A model generated the notes under the pieces. That model did not search any database, was not told the origin of the DNA, and worked only from the letters and a program-made list of their open reading frames with translations. DNA of 64,000 bases from Alectoria sarmentosa. Taxonomy: Eukaryota > Ascomycota > Lecanoromycetes > Lecanorales > Parmeliaceae. Made by a program: the position numbers and the translations under genes. This document shows, piece by piece, positions 1 to 12,149 of this stretch (position 1 is the first letter of the stretch; each line of letters begins with the position of its first letter). The stretch spans positions 58,079 through 122,078 of the forward strand of contig WOGZ01000080.1 of NCBI GenBank assembly GCA_009733775.1, read 5' to 3'.

Positions 1-438
1 TTTATCAATCGATTATGAAATTTTTTATGTATGTTATGCTCGACATCAGATCAGATATTGTTTTCATTATTTTAATAATCTTTTGATACGTTTTCAATTT
101 TATCGAGACTTATTATGTCGTTATTAAACGCATCTTTTATTATTTAAAAGAAATTATCAATCAACATCTCATTTATAAAAATACATTTCAAAAATTCATC
201 GATTATATTAATTTCGATTGAATTAATGATTATGATATTCGCAAATTAATTTTAAATTATATTTTTAATTTAAAAAATAAGATTATTAATTAATCATTTA
301 AGCGATAATTTATGATCGCATTATTTATTTATAAAATTAAATATATCGATTAAATGTAAATCGTTAAAAAAATTATTTAATTAAAAAATCTTTTGAATTA
401 AATTCGTTTCAATGAAACGTTTTAAATAATTATTATTT

Positions 439-677
439 ATAATAATAATCAAAACGCAATTGCGCTCGTTAAAAACCTTTAACATTATAATCATATTAAA
501 CATATCGATATTCAATATCATTAAATACGCGATCAAATCATTAATAACAATGTCGATTTATAATACGTGTTTATCGATAAATAAATCGTCGATGATCTTA
601 TCAAGGCTTTTTATAAAAACAAATTCGAATTGTTTCGCAAACTTATTGACCTCGAATCACGTTTTTAAAATGAATAA
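439..677 (+). pseudogene. copia RNase H C-terminus, RIP-inactivated
   Basis: In the plus frame running through 543 the translation reads the typical copia RNase H tail. AIALVKN comes first, then KHIDIQYH with the conserved KHIDI motif near 500-520, then a DLxYV segment and a KNKFELFRKLI stretch before the end near 675-677. At least four in-frame stops sit where related elements carry Gln or Trp, as expected from RIP at CAA, CAG and TGG codons. The same segment is readable, equally broken, on the minus strand at about 8547-8780 and 54612-54850. No functional product is possible. Confidence 0.85.
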
Positions 678-1496
678 AATTTAAAACATTATTTAAAAAT
701 AAATAAATTATTTCTTTTTTCGCTTTTATGAAAGCTTTTTTTTCTCATTAATTTTCACATTATAAATAATCGATTGAGTTTATTCGCAAAACCTTAAATA
801 TTAATCTTGACGTTTATATTCTTATTTATCAAGATTTAATTTAAAGTTGATTTGTCGTTATTGCATTTATAATTACAAATTTTACGAATTTCTTCTTAAA
901 ACATTTATGTCTAAATTCGATTCAAATTTAAGATTTACGTCATTATCAAAAAGGTCGTTATCGTCGATTCTCGTTATTTACCTTGAATTTTTTTAAGGCC
1001 ATTATACCCATATCTTTTGATGTCTTTTAAAATCATCGTATTTATTCTTTCAGACGTTAATGTCGTTATCATCATCATTATCATCAATACATTAATCGTA
1101 ATTTATATATACTCTATTAATTATTACTGTCAAATATCAATTCTCTGAAACGATTCTCATAAGTCTTATAATCGATCGCATATATGCATATATAATTCGA
1201 AATATTTCGTTCAATCGGAAAATTTACCCTCATATATATTCATCGATCGTGTGTTATTCGATTTTTGATGTGCATTAAATAACCTGCAAATAAATTTATC
1301 AAAAAACGATTTTTCGTCAAAAAGTGGAATTTTTTGTATAAGACACCGTAACGAATATGTTCAAAAGGACATAATCGTTTTCAAAAAAAAAAAAAATTCG
1401 ATTTCCTTTTTCGGATTTTCACTGTTTTTATCCAGTTTTGAACATCGCGAGTTTTGAATCTCATGTTTCAAATCTGGGTGATTATAAGACATTTTC

Positions 1497-1545
1497 GACT
1501 ACTTTTTCGACTTTTTCGAATTTTTCGACTTTTTCGACTTTCATT
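1497..1545. repeat. 9-bp tandem repeat (TTTTTCGAC)n in copia C 3' region
   Basis: About five imperfect tandem copies of TTTTTCGAC, some read as TTTTTCGAA, lie just upstream of the 3' LTR. The corresponding place in the inverted copy at about 7515-7550 shows GAAAAA-type units, so the array belongs to the element family. Confidence 0.7.
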
Positions 1546-1649
1546 CTTTTTACCCGGCGTTAAGGTCATATAACATTTCGAATGAGAGGGGTAGAGGGGG
1601 TGGTTCAAACACTTTGATTTTTTCGAGCTGCAATGCAATCATGTGGGAG

Positions 1650-1765
1650 TGTTGAAATGTGTTAGCTATCAAACATGAAAGGTTTGCCGAGGCTTGGCAC
1701 ATTTTGTATTTAGATGCTCTGTTGCAGACTACTCAATCAATCAAGTGTTTCACCTACTTTCAACA
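1650..1765 (+). repeat. 3' LTR of copia C copy 1 (116 bp)
   Basis: It starts TGTTGAAATGTG and ends TACTTTCAACA, with short inverted ends (TGTTGAAA/TTTCAACA). It aligns with the LTRs at 7271-7405, 14329-14463 and 46050-46186. It lacks the 19-bp AAGGTTTGYCGAGG-type duplication present in those copies, which explains 116 versus 135-137 bp. It is less mutated than its surroundings. Confidence 0.85.
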
Positions 1766-1795
1766 TATTATAAAAAGATTTTTGACGAATTGAGT

Positions 1796-3510
1796 TTACA
1801 TAGCATTAAAATCGTTAATAATTTTATTAATCGTAATTATCGTGTTAACGTTCATAATAAAATATAAATTAATGTCTTTAATTTCACCTTTATTTATAGA
1901 ATAATAAGAATATAAATTTCGAATTGTATCTCGAATCTTATTATTTAATATCAATTTATAATACTTTTTGTTTAATTTATTTTTAATTTTAATTAATATT
2001 TTCAAAAAACGAAGAGCGTATTTAAATAGAAATATCATGAAAATGTTAATAATCATGATTTTGTTTTTTATCGATAAATGATATCGAATTTATGCCCTCG
2101 TCGACGTCTTAATCTTTATTAATATTTTCGCTTAAAATGTATCAAATTGATATTTTATTGTGATATTTATAAAAATATTCAAATGTTTATAGAAATTATT
2201 TAAGAATGTTTTTTTGACGTTTTTAAATCGAATTCGAATTATCTTTTTAATATATAAAATATATGATTTTGTTTAATTGATTTTGACGCTCGTGATATTA
2301 TAGTAGATCTTAAAAATCATTATTAATGCGTCGATTTCGATTTGTGTTTAAATAATGATTATCGTATTATTCACATATATAATTATTTTTAATTGCACGA
2401 TTTTCATTTTGACTTTTATATAAATGAGTTTAAAGTTATGTAGCGCGTAAGATCTTTAATAACGATCACGAAAAAAATATAACTTAATAAATCTTTTTAA
2501 CGTATATCACATCGAATTCACAAAATCTCCTCAAAGTAATTATTAATAAAAAATTTAATTTTTACATCTCGATAAAAAAGGCGAGTTTAAGAATTTTTTT
2601 TTGATATTTTAAATTTAATTAATATCGCGAAAAATTCATAATTAATTTTATTATACGCCTTTTTTTGATTTAAGAAGATAATTATCAATCTCGATTTTCA
2701 TCTCGCGAGTTTTATTATAATTTCATATTTAATTATCAAATTTTGAATAATCTTGATATCATTATTAATAAATCTTTTAAACAAAAAAATCCATTGTTAT
2801 AAATTAATAATCTTTTTTAAAATCGCGATTAATCTTTATATTAATATATTTATAAATAATTTATAATTCATATTCATTATAAATAAAAAATGATAATTTC
2901 GAATGTTCGTTTATTTTTCTTTATTTTTGAATAAGAAGATGAAAATATTATTTATTTAACGTTTTAATAACGTTTTTTTATTTTAATTTTTATTAAAAAA
3001 CTTTATTAACATTTACACGATTATTAAGAAGTTAATTTTTTATTTTTTATTTTATATAAGTATTTTATAATATTCGTTGAATAAATCGATTTTTTCGAAT
3101 AACGATTTCAACGTCGTTCGACGAATAGCGATTTTAATCTCTTATAACGATATCGATTTTTTCAATCTTAACATCGTTTTTAACGATATTTTTTTTATGA
3201 TGTAATTTAATATTTGTTTTCTACTTTTTTCGTCGAAGGTTTTTATATCGTAAAGATTTTGATAACAATTCGGTATTATTTTGAGGATATATTTTGAATT
3301 TAAATATGTTATATTATTGTTATTTTTTAATATCTTAATGAGATTGTAATTTATTCTTCGTGTTTTAAAAAAGAAATATTTCGTTAATTTTTCGTTAAGT
3401 ATAAAATGTTTCGTTATTATATTATATACGTAATTCTTATTAAAAATGTTCATAAAATGTTTCTTTCGCGTTTTAATAATTAACAAATTCATTTTCAATT
3501 CGGGGTTCAC
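1796..3510 (-). pseudogene. LINE reverse transcriptase domain remnant
   Basis: The minus strand can be followed in one main frame with numerous stops. Open pieces are at 3142-3510 (122 codons) and 1796-2056 (86 codons). Between them lie an IIQNLIIKYE segment and the QKKAYNKINYEF block characteristic of non-LTR reverse transcriptases, where the family norm is DQEKAYDRVNHEF. The same block can be read in copy B near 22345-22290, equally eroded. The D-to-N replacements are expected from RIP (GAC to AAC). It is inactive. The F/YADD box could not be placed with certainty. Confidence 0.65.
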
Positions 3511-6089
3511 TTTATATAAATTTCTTTTTTTTGATACATTAATCTTTTACGACGTAAATTAAATTTTAATTTGTCGTTAATTCATTTATTATTTTTATTA
3601 ACGTTTTATAAAAATTAAATCATTAAAGTCTTTTATATGCTTCATTTTTTCAAAAAAATTAATTTCGAAAATGTTTTCAGGGCTCATAAATAAGATTTTC
3701 GCATTTTTTTTTATAAAATTATAAAAGATATTTGTTATCTTCTCGAATCTTTAATAATTATAAAGATTAATTTAATTATAATCGAGATCGTTTTATAATC
3801 GATGAGAAATTCGTTCGATACGATGTTTCATTTTTTAAATTTATTCAAGTAATCTTTTTTAATATATATTTTATTAATTTTTGAATATAAAATATCGTTA
3901 ACGTAATATGTGAAGATTATTAAGTTAAGGTTTTTAATTTTTTAATTATTTATTAATTTATGTGTGTTATTTTCTTTAAATTGTATTAATAATTTCGAAA
4001 TTTTTTATAATTGAAAAGCTCGCGAAGGTATTTATGAGGTTTTATTTACTATTAATAATGTTAAATTTTAATTTTTTCTTGTTATGTTATAAGGCGTAAA
4101 AATTAAATTGCGTTAAAATATCTTATTTTTTTTAAAAAAAATCAAATTAAACGTTTAATGTTTTGAACTAAATTATAAATAAATGTTACGTTGAGCGAAT
4201 ATCTTTGACACAAAATTTCATATATTAAAATGCGATCGTCGTCGTTGATGTAAAGAATATGATTCGAATTATCATCAAATGTTTATATTATAATTTACAC
4301 ATTAATTATAATGATAATCTTATTACGATTTATAATAAAAATAATAATGTGTATTTGCGAGAATAACTTTTTGTAATATTTCGCGAATTTGATAAATAGG
4401 TTGATTTTTTTAAATCGTATTGAATTTAGAATAAAATGAATATTTAATGAAACGATTTTTATTTTATGTGTTATTATAATAATTATGATATAGAAAAATT
4501 ACTTTTTAATAAAAAAAACTTAATTTTTTTAAAAGATTTAAGATTCTTTATAATTTCATAATCGTGAATAATGTAATTTATTTTATAATAGATTTTATAA
4601 ATTTCGTTAACATTTATAAACTTGAATTTCATTATAAATGATATATTAAAACTTAATTTCGATTTTTTAATTTTAAATTCAAAATTTCTCAATTTGAGAT
4701 TTGTTTCAAAGATAGTAATGATTTTTATTTCGATTATATAAAGTTTCTTTTTATATTTTAATTAAAACTTTTTTTAAGACTTTTTTAGATTTTCAATTTG
4801 CATTATTAAAACATGATAATTTATGATCTCGAAGAAGCTTTTTGAGATAAGGAAAATTTACAAATCATCGATATGATATGTTATGATTTTAATCTTATAT
4901 TATTTTTCATCTTTTTTAATAAAGATCGATATATTTTTCGTTACATTTTTGATTTTTTTAAACCGATAATGCATTATTTAATTCTTATTATTATGCTTCT
5001 CTGCGAATTCAACGTTTTTAAAATTCATGATATTTTTAAGTGTTTTTAAAATTTATTTTAATATAAGCTTTTTATCTTTCTCTCATAACGCGGTTGACAT
5101 TTTTAAATAAAATCATTTATCGTTAATAAGTTTCGATATTATTAAAAAAATTATCGTTTCTTTTTGATTTTTATCTTCTTCTTTTCATTTTTTCTCATAA
5201 GAATTATTTTCTCGATAAAAAAAAGAGAATAATCGAATTGTTATTCAATTTCGATTTTGATTTGAAATGATTAAAAATTCGTATTCCCTCAGAGTTTTCA
5301 CTCTTTATTAACGATGAATTTTAAATGAAATTCGTTTTTTTAATTTACTGTCTTTTCTTTTTCGTTATCTTTTTCGAAAATGTTAACGTGATAATATTAT
5401 TTTTTTAATTAAATTAACGAATAATAAAAGCGAAGTATTAAAGATATTCGAGATATGTGAATAAATAATTTGCTTATTTAAAATGTTGATTCTCGTAACA
5501 TTAAATAAGATTTCAAATATCGAAAATGTATAATTTTAAATTCAATAATAGTCGTTCGTTTTTCTTTTATTTTGATATTAAAAATAAAGTTGCGAAAGGT
5601 TTTCATTTTTTTCATAAATCTTTTATTTAATTCGTTTTCATTTTTTTTATTTCATTATTTTAACGACTTTTTTGATCATCTTTATCGTTATCTTTTTTTC
5701 TTTTTTTTCTTTTATATTTTTTAAATTAATCGATCATCTTCTTGATTTAATTAAATTAGAAAAGTTTATACGTTTCGATTTTTTTGATAACGACTTTAAC
5801 GACTTCGATCGATTTTTAAAAATATTCTCGATAATGATATTCGTCTTTTTCAAATTCAAAAAAATCTCATCGTTTGCATTTGTGTTATTTTCAAACTCAT
5901 TCGAAAACAAATCTTGTTTTAACGTATTTTAATTTTTTTATTCGATTTTGATTGATTTTTGATAAATCGTTTATTAATAATATTAAATTGAGCGATAAGA
6001 TTTGATTCTCGCATCTCATTTTCGAAAGATTTAAATATAATTATTCATAAGAAAACGTTAATGATCGATAATATAAATGTTATATCTTA

Positions 6090-6332
6090 TTATCTGATAA
6101 CCGCCGAGAGGCAACAAATTTCTAACTTGAAAAAAGAGTACTTTCGACGTATATCGAACAACTTAGTCAACAATAAATCTATTTATATACTTTTAAATTT
6201 TCAATTGTATTATAGAAGCTTGACTACAATTTGCACTCTTCAGAATTTTAATTAAACATTTCAATGTACTTAAATAATATAGAAAAGTGAGGTAAAAAAA
6301 TTGTTGCCATCGGCTCGGCGGTTATCAGATAA
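6090..6332. mobile_element. 243-bp TIR element (MITE) inside LINE copy A
   Basis: Perfect 19-bp terminal inverted repeats TTATCTGATAACCGCCGAG lie at 6090-6108 and, inverted, at 6314-6332. Homology resumes just inside each end (GGCAACAA). The flanking LINE sequence continues without interruption in copy B (about 24590) and copy C (about 43340, inverted), so the insertion is precise. The target lies in a TTATTATAAAA run, so the duplication length (0, 2 or 3 bp) cannot be fixed. The ends keep CpA/TpG and normal G+C, so it inserted after the LINE was mutated or escaped RIP because it is short. The 64-codon open frame inside looks fortuitous. Confidence 0.85.
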
Positions 6333-6770
6333 AACGATTTAGGTTTTATAAAATATATTTTTCATCGAGATTTTTGATTTTAAATTTTAATCGTTTTCTC
6401 TTTTGATTATCTCGTTTTAATAAAAAAAATTGATTTCTTTTAAATGTGCGTGTTTAAAAAGATGAGAAGATAATATAAATTAATAATATCATTTAAATTA
6501 ACGGTGAATTGATAAGAGAAAATTTAAAGAATTCGTTTATATGTGATTATTCGTTCGTTTAAAATGTTTTAAAGTAATTTTGAGATAAATTTTTAAATAA
6601 ATGTCGAAAACAATAAAAGAATGTTTAAGATATTAAATTTTAAAAATATCACGATAAGATATCACACGTAGTTTTAATTATTATAAATAAGACGTTGTTT
6701 GTAGCATTTTAAAAAGACACGTTGTCGTCGCCGAAACAACTTTTTTATGTTTTTTTAAAGATTATATATG

Positions 6771-7270
6771 TACCTTAAAGTAACAACGCGAGCGTAAGAT
6801 TTCTGGTTAACAACGACAAAATCTATTAAAAGTCTGTTGACAGTATATCGATAATTTTCAACATTTAGTTTTTTTGAATATTTTATTAAAGAAGTATTTA
6901 ATATGATTTTTAATTAATTATATATTCGATAATAGAGTTTACGTTAGCGAAAGCTAATTTTAAAATTCGTTAAACGTATATTTAAATGAATATCAACGTT
7001 TTGAAACCTTTAAATAAAGATTTCAAAAAATGATAATAAATCACCTTTAAGAGTAATATATTATATAATCACGTAACTTAAAAAAATTTCAAAAATATAT
7101 ATTTACAGAATTTACGAAATAATATTAAATAAATGTTGAAAGTTATTTGAAAATTATTGATAAATGTTCAAAAAATTGTTAATGAATTTTTAACAGATTT
7201 TTAACAGATTCTCGATAAATGTTAAACAGATAGCGAACAGATTTTTCAAACATGAATTTATCGAAGATTA
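6771..7270. mobile_element. TACCTTA-TIR element, left half
   Basis: It begins TACCTTAAAGTAACAACG at 6771, immediately after the LINE 5' end. The interior is rich in AACA and TTTTTAACAGA-like units (about 7160-7250), like the other members of this family at 26681, 61697 and 63457. It stops where copia C copy 2 begins (7271). A matching opposite end (GTTACTCTAAGGTA) lies beyond that copia at 14650-14663, so the copia may have inserted into one element of about 700 bp. Confidence 0.55.
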
Positions 7271-7405
7271 TGTTGAAAGTAGATGGAACACTTGGTTGAT
7301 TGAGTAGTCTACAACAGAGCATCTAGATACAAAATGTGTCAAGTCTCGGCAAACCTTCCTTGCCTCGACAAACCTTTCATGTTTGATAATTAACACATTT
7401 CAACA
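7271..7405 (-). repeat. 3' LTR of copia C copy 2
   Basis: 135 bp. On the minus strand it starts TGTTGAAATGTG and ends CTACTTTCAACA. It contains two GGTTTG(C/T)CGAG(G/A) units. Confidence 0.9.
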
Positions 7406-8546
7406 TTTTTACATGATCGCATTGCAATTCGAAAAATCAAAATATTTGAATCATCTTTTTCATTTTTCTCATTCGAGATATTATATAACCTAAACGCCGA
7501 GTAAAAAGAGTGAAAGTCGAAAAAATCGAAAAATTTCGAAAAAGTAATCGAAAACGTCTCATAATCATTTAAATATCAAATATGAGATTCAAAACTCGCG
7601 ATAATCAAAATTGGGTAAGAACAATGAAAATTCGAAAAAGGAAATCGGATTTTTTTTTTTTTTTTTTTGAAAACGATTATGTCCTTTTGGACATATTCGT
7701 CACGGTGTCACATAAAAAAAATTCCACTTTTCGACGAAAAACCGTTTTTTGACAAATTTATTTTCAATTTATTTGATGCACATCAAAAATCGAGCAACAC
7801 ATGATCGATGAATATATATGAAAATAAATTTTTCGATTAAACGAAATATTTCGAATTGCATATGCATACATGCGATCGGTTATAAAATTTACGAATCGTT
7901 TTAAAACATTGATAAGTATTTAACAATAATAATTAATAGAATATATGCAGATTGCGATCGATACATTGCAACGATGATGATGATAATGATAATAACGACA
8001 TTGATGATTTAAAAGTATGCGTGTGATAATTGAGATGACGCCTAAAAGAATAAATTTGATAATCATAATGAAAATCTAAAAAGCGATTTAACGATAACGA
8101 CTTTTCTAATAACGGCGTAGTTTTCAAATTTGAAACGAACGTAAATATAGGTCTTTTGAATAAATGCTCGTAAAGTCTATAATTATAATTGTAATAACGA
8201 CAAATCAACTTTGAATTAAATTTTGAAAAAAGTTTAAGACAATTAACGAAAAATTCGATAATAACGATTTTATAAATAACGACGCAGATTTTAAATTTGA
8301 ATCGGATATAAATATAAATTTTCTGAAAAGAAGCTCGTAAAGTTTATGATTATAAATACAATAACGAAAAATTAGTTTTAAATTAAATTTTAATAAATCG
8401 AAGTTTGTTCATATAAAACGTTAAGATTAATATTTAAGGTTTTGCGAATAAATTCGATCGATTATTCGTAATGTGAAGATCAATTAAACAAAAGAATTCT
8501 CACAAAAATGAAAAAAGAAATAATTTATTTACTTTTAAACGATGTT

Positions 8547-10300
8547 TTAAACTTTATTCACCTTAAAAGCGTGATTCGAAATCAATAAATTTATAAAACA
8601 ATTCGAATTTGTCCTTATAAAGAACTTTGATAAAATCGTTAACGATTTATTTGTCGATAAATATATATTATAAATCGACATTATCATTAACGATTTGATC
8701 GCGCACTCAATGATGTTAAATGTTGATGTGTTTAATATGATTATGATATTAAAGGTTTTTAACGAGCGCAATTGCGTTTTGATTATTATTATAAATAATA
8801 ATCATTTAAAACGTTTTATTAAAACGAATTTAATTTAAAAGGTCTTTTAATCAAATAATTTTTTTGATAATTTGCGTTTAATTAATATATTTAATTTCAT
8901 AAATAAATAATATGATTGTAAATTATTATTTAAATAATTAATTGATAATCTCATTTTTTAAATTAAAAACGTAATTTGAAATTAATTTGCGAATATCGTA
9001 ATCGTCAATTCAATCGAAATTAATATAATTAATAAATTTTTATAATGTATCTTTATAAATGAAATGTTAATTAATAATTTTTTTCAAATAACGAAAGATG
9101 CGTTTAATAACGATATAATAAATCTTAATAAAATTAAAAGCGTATCGAAAAATCATTGAAATAACGAAAACAATATTTAATCTAATATCGAATATAACGT
9201 ATATAAAAGATTTCATAATCGATTAATAAATTTAAAGAAACTCTTTAAAAATTGTGTATTTTTTTTTGATAAATGTTAATCGCAAATTGATTTTCATTGA
9301 AATAAACTTTATTTTAATTTTTTATATTTCATAAATATAAAAAAAACGCTCGATATAAACGAATTGTTTTAATCGTAAAATTCGATTAACACGATCGCGA
9401 ATTATTATCATTTTCAAATAATAATTATAAAAATCGAAATCGTTTATTTTGAATTTGATATTAAAAACGTCTTTGATTCGTTAAATTTCAAATCGAAATG
9501 AATTAATAATAAGAACATTATTCACATAAAGAATAATAATAATATTAATATTTGAGTCAATAAAGACGTTGAAATCGATATTAATAAAAACGAGATCGAT
9601 TTTTTTCATATATTCGATAAAGATGTTATATTAAATTCGAAAAAATTGTTTTAAATTATAAAGGATTTTATTGAATTTGCAAACTTTATCAAAATACTTT
9701 TTTAAGACATATTTAATGAATTATTTTATATAAATCTTTTTTTTAACGTTATTATAAAGGAAAACGATTTTAACGTTCATTTATTTTAAATCTTAATTCT
9801 CGATAACGATTAAAACGAGAATCATTTTATAAAATATAAATTTAATCATTAAAACGAAAGTTTCATTAAAATTCAAACCTTTTTATTATTCGAAATTATA
9901 AATTATTTAACGAATTTTAAAGCGAATGATTTCGTCGCGAGTTTCGCATTTAATAATATAAATTCATTTATCACGAAAAATAATGCGCTCTTTAAATAAA
10001 TCGATAAATTTTCAAATCTTATTTTTTAACAAAAAATCATTTTTTTCGATCATATCATTTTTTCATTATTTTCGATATGAATTATTAACAATGATTTCTT
10101 TATAAATCTTCGATTTATACGACTTTATTACGATAACGACTTAAATAATCATCGCATAAAATTGAATAAAATTTAACAAAAGATCGCGCGATATAAAATA
10201 AAAATGATTTAAATAAAACGATGACGCATTATTTAACACATCGTTTTAAAAAATGAGAATTAATGAAAACGACGAATTAAGAATTAATGCGTTAATTTTA
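8547..10300 (-). pseudogene. copia reverse transcriptase and RNase H remnant (copy 2)
   Basis: On the minus strand the palm motif reads YVNN within an IIIILYVNNVLI context at 9528-9517, the RIP-altered form of the copia YVDD box. A KIND(F)-type segment follows. The RNase H tail (KHID, DLQYV-like, KNKFELFRKLI-like) ends near 8547. Stops are scattered throughout. The family order integrase, RT, RNase H identifies Ty1/copia rather than Ty3/gypsy. Confidence 0.75.
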
Positions 10301-12149
10301 AAGAGATTTAAGAATTTTATAATTGCAGAGAGTTCAATTATTAAAAATTTAAGTTTAAACGATTAATTAAATTCATTAACGTTTATCTCGTTCATAAATA
10401 ATTAATTTTTAATAATGAAAAACGTTATAAACGTTAAATCATTTCTTTTCATAATTAAATCAATTAATAATTATAAATCAAATAAAGAATTATTCTTTTT
10501 CAAATCTCAGACGATTTTAAAAGATCGAATAATGTTATTATTTAATAATAACATATGATAAATATAATCGTCTTCATAATCGATAAAAATTCTTTTAATA
10601 ACGCGTTTTTAATTTTTTTTTAAATTAATAACGAGTTTATGTAAAATAATTAAGTTTAAAATTTTAATGCGACGTATATGATTCAAGCGAGGTTTATAAT
10701 TTATATAAATTTAATATAAAATGAGTTTGCGCGATCGTATAAAATTTCGATTATAAAAATAATTGACGATTAATATAAGTTTTAATCAATATTTTTAATC
10801 AAAATTAATGTTTTTAATAATAATGTTAATAATGTTAAAAAGCGTTTAATTAAATCGTTTAACGATCTCATTTTATTCGAGATTCTCAAAATAAATAAAC
10901 TTTTATATGATATTATAATTAACACGATAAATATTAAAATCAAAATCTTTATATTTATTATTATAATTAATTCGAAAACGTTTAACGATAACATTTTCGT
11001 GTTGATTTTTAATTTAATAACGCTTGAAAATAAAAAAGATTTCGCTTTTATGTTCGATAATTTTAATTTCAAAACGTTTATTTTAATTATTAATGAAGAT
11101 AATAAAATATTTATTATTAAAGCGATCGCGAGAAATAATGAAATCGCAAACATCGTTATAAATTAAATTTAGAAATTTTTTTTTAAGACGAATATGAGAT
11201 TTGTGTAACGCTTTTTACGTTTTTTTGATTATGTTTTTTGATTATGTAAAAAACATAAGACTTTTTATTAACGATAATTTTAAATAAATCGATATCTTTG
11301 AATAATTTGATTAATTTATAAACGTTTTAATATCTCAAATAATTCATGCGAGCATATCACAAATCGAAAATTTAATTATTAATTTTACGCGATACAACAT
11401 CGAGATTTGAATTCGAAAAAAAAAATCGAAATAAATTAACGAAAAAACAACGTCATTTATCGAATTAAAATGTTTTTTATATTTAAAAATGATATAAAAT
11501 ATAACGAATTTGATGTTATATTATTTAAACATAAATATGAACATTAACGATTATTTAAAAAAAATCAAAATTTGATGATTAAGCTTTTATAAATGTAAAT
11601 AATAAAGATTATTATTTTATAATCAAATAATGATATTATGATTATTAAACTCGATATCATTTTGCACAAATTTCATATGAATGTTATTTCGCATTAATTG
11701 TTTTTGAAAGATTAAATTTAAAAATAAGTTTAAAACAAAAAAAACATTCGTAAAAATAAGTTTTTTTCTTTGATTATCGATAATGATATTAATACGTATT
11801 TTATTAATATTAATGAAAATGCGAACGCTTTTAATATTCTTAATAAGACGAATATTATTTAATTTAAAATCGAAAACGCGATATTATATAAAATAATTTT
11901 TATTAAACGTGAAGTGTTAAGAGTAAACACAATTCATCGTTTATCACGAAAATGATAAATTATTTGTTTTAATCGTGAAAATAATCATAATTTCTTTTTG
12001 ATTATTAAAAAACTTTATAAAGTTTCGATTTTTACGACGACGTTTTTTATTATTAAATTTATCATTTTTTCGATCATTATTTTTTTGTCTTTGAAATTAT
12101 CGTTATCGTTATTATTATCGTTATTATCGTTATTTTTTTTATCGCTATC

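Larger units (their letters stand above)
1..1765 (+). mobile_element. Ty1/copia retrotransposon, family C, copy 1 (3' part)
   Basis: This is the 3' end of a copia element that enters from beyond the left edge. It contains the end of the pol RNase H region (to about 677), a roughly 1-kb non-coding 3' region (about 680-1649) and a 3' LTR (1650-1765). The same order occurs in inverse orientation at 7271-8900 and 46050-54900. Heavy C-to-T and G-to-A change, with stops replacing Gln and Trp codons, indicates RIP. The element ends exactly where LINE copy A begins. Confidence 0.85.
1766..6757 (-). mobile_element. LINE-like non-LTR retrotransposon, copy A (RIP-degraded)
   Basis: This long minus-strand element is shared with 19930-25035 (copy B) and 42906-45174 (copy C, plus). 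Read 5' to 3' on the minus strand it has a 5' end near 6757, a Lys/Asn/Ser-rich ORF1-like stretch around 5930-5670 (NRSKSLKSLSKKSKRINF), a long middle part, and a reverse transcriptase region at about 3510-1796. A FLNQKKAYNKINYEF motif at about 2682-2625 matches the LINE RT signature (F-DQEKAYDRV-EF). Copia C copy 1 cuts its 3' end at 1765, because copy B continues further. All frames carry many stops. The clade (Tad1, L1-like or other) is not settled. Confidence 0.7.

Noticed and set aside
460..684. 74-codon open frame recurring in three copia copies (also 8547-8771 and 54612-54884)
   Set aside because: It recurs only because it is a shifted frame of the copia RNase H region. The correct frame shows the KHIDI and DLQYV-like motifs with RIP stops.
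10782..11153. 123-codon hydrophobic Ile/Leu-rich minus frame
   Set aside because: Shadow frame of the copia pol region. The hydrophobicity results from AT-rich codons after RIP.
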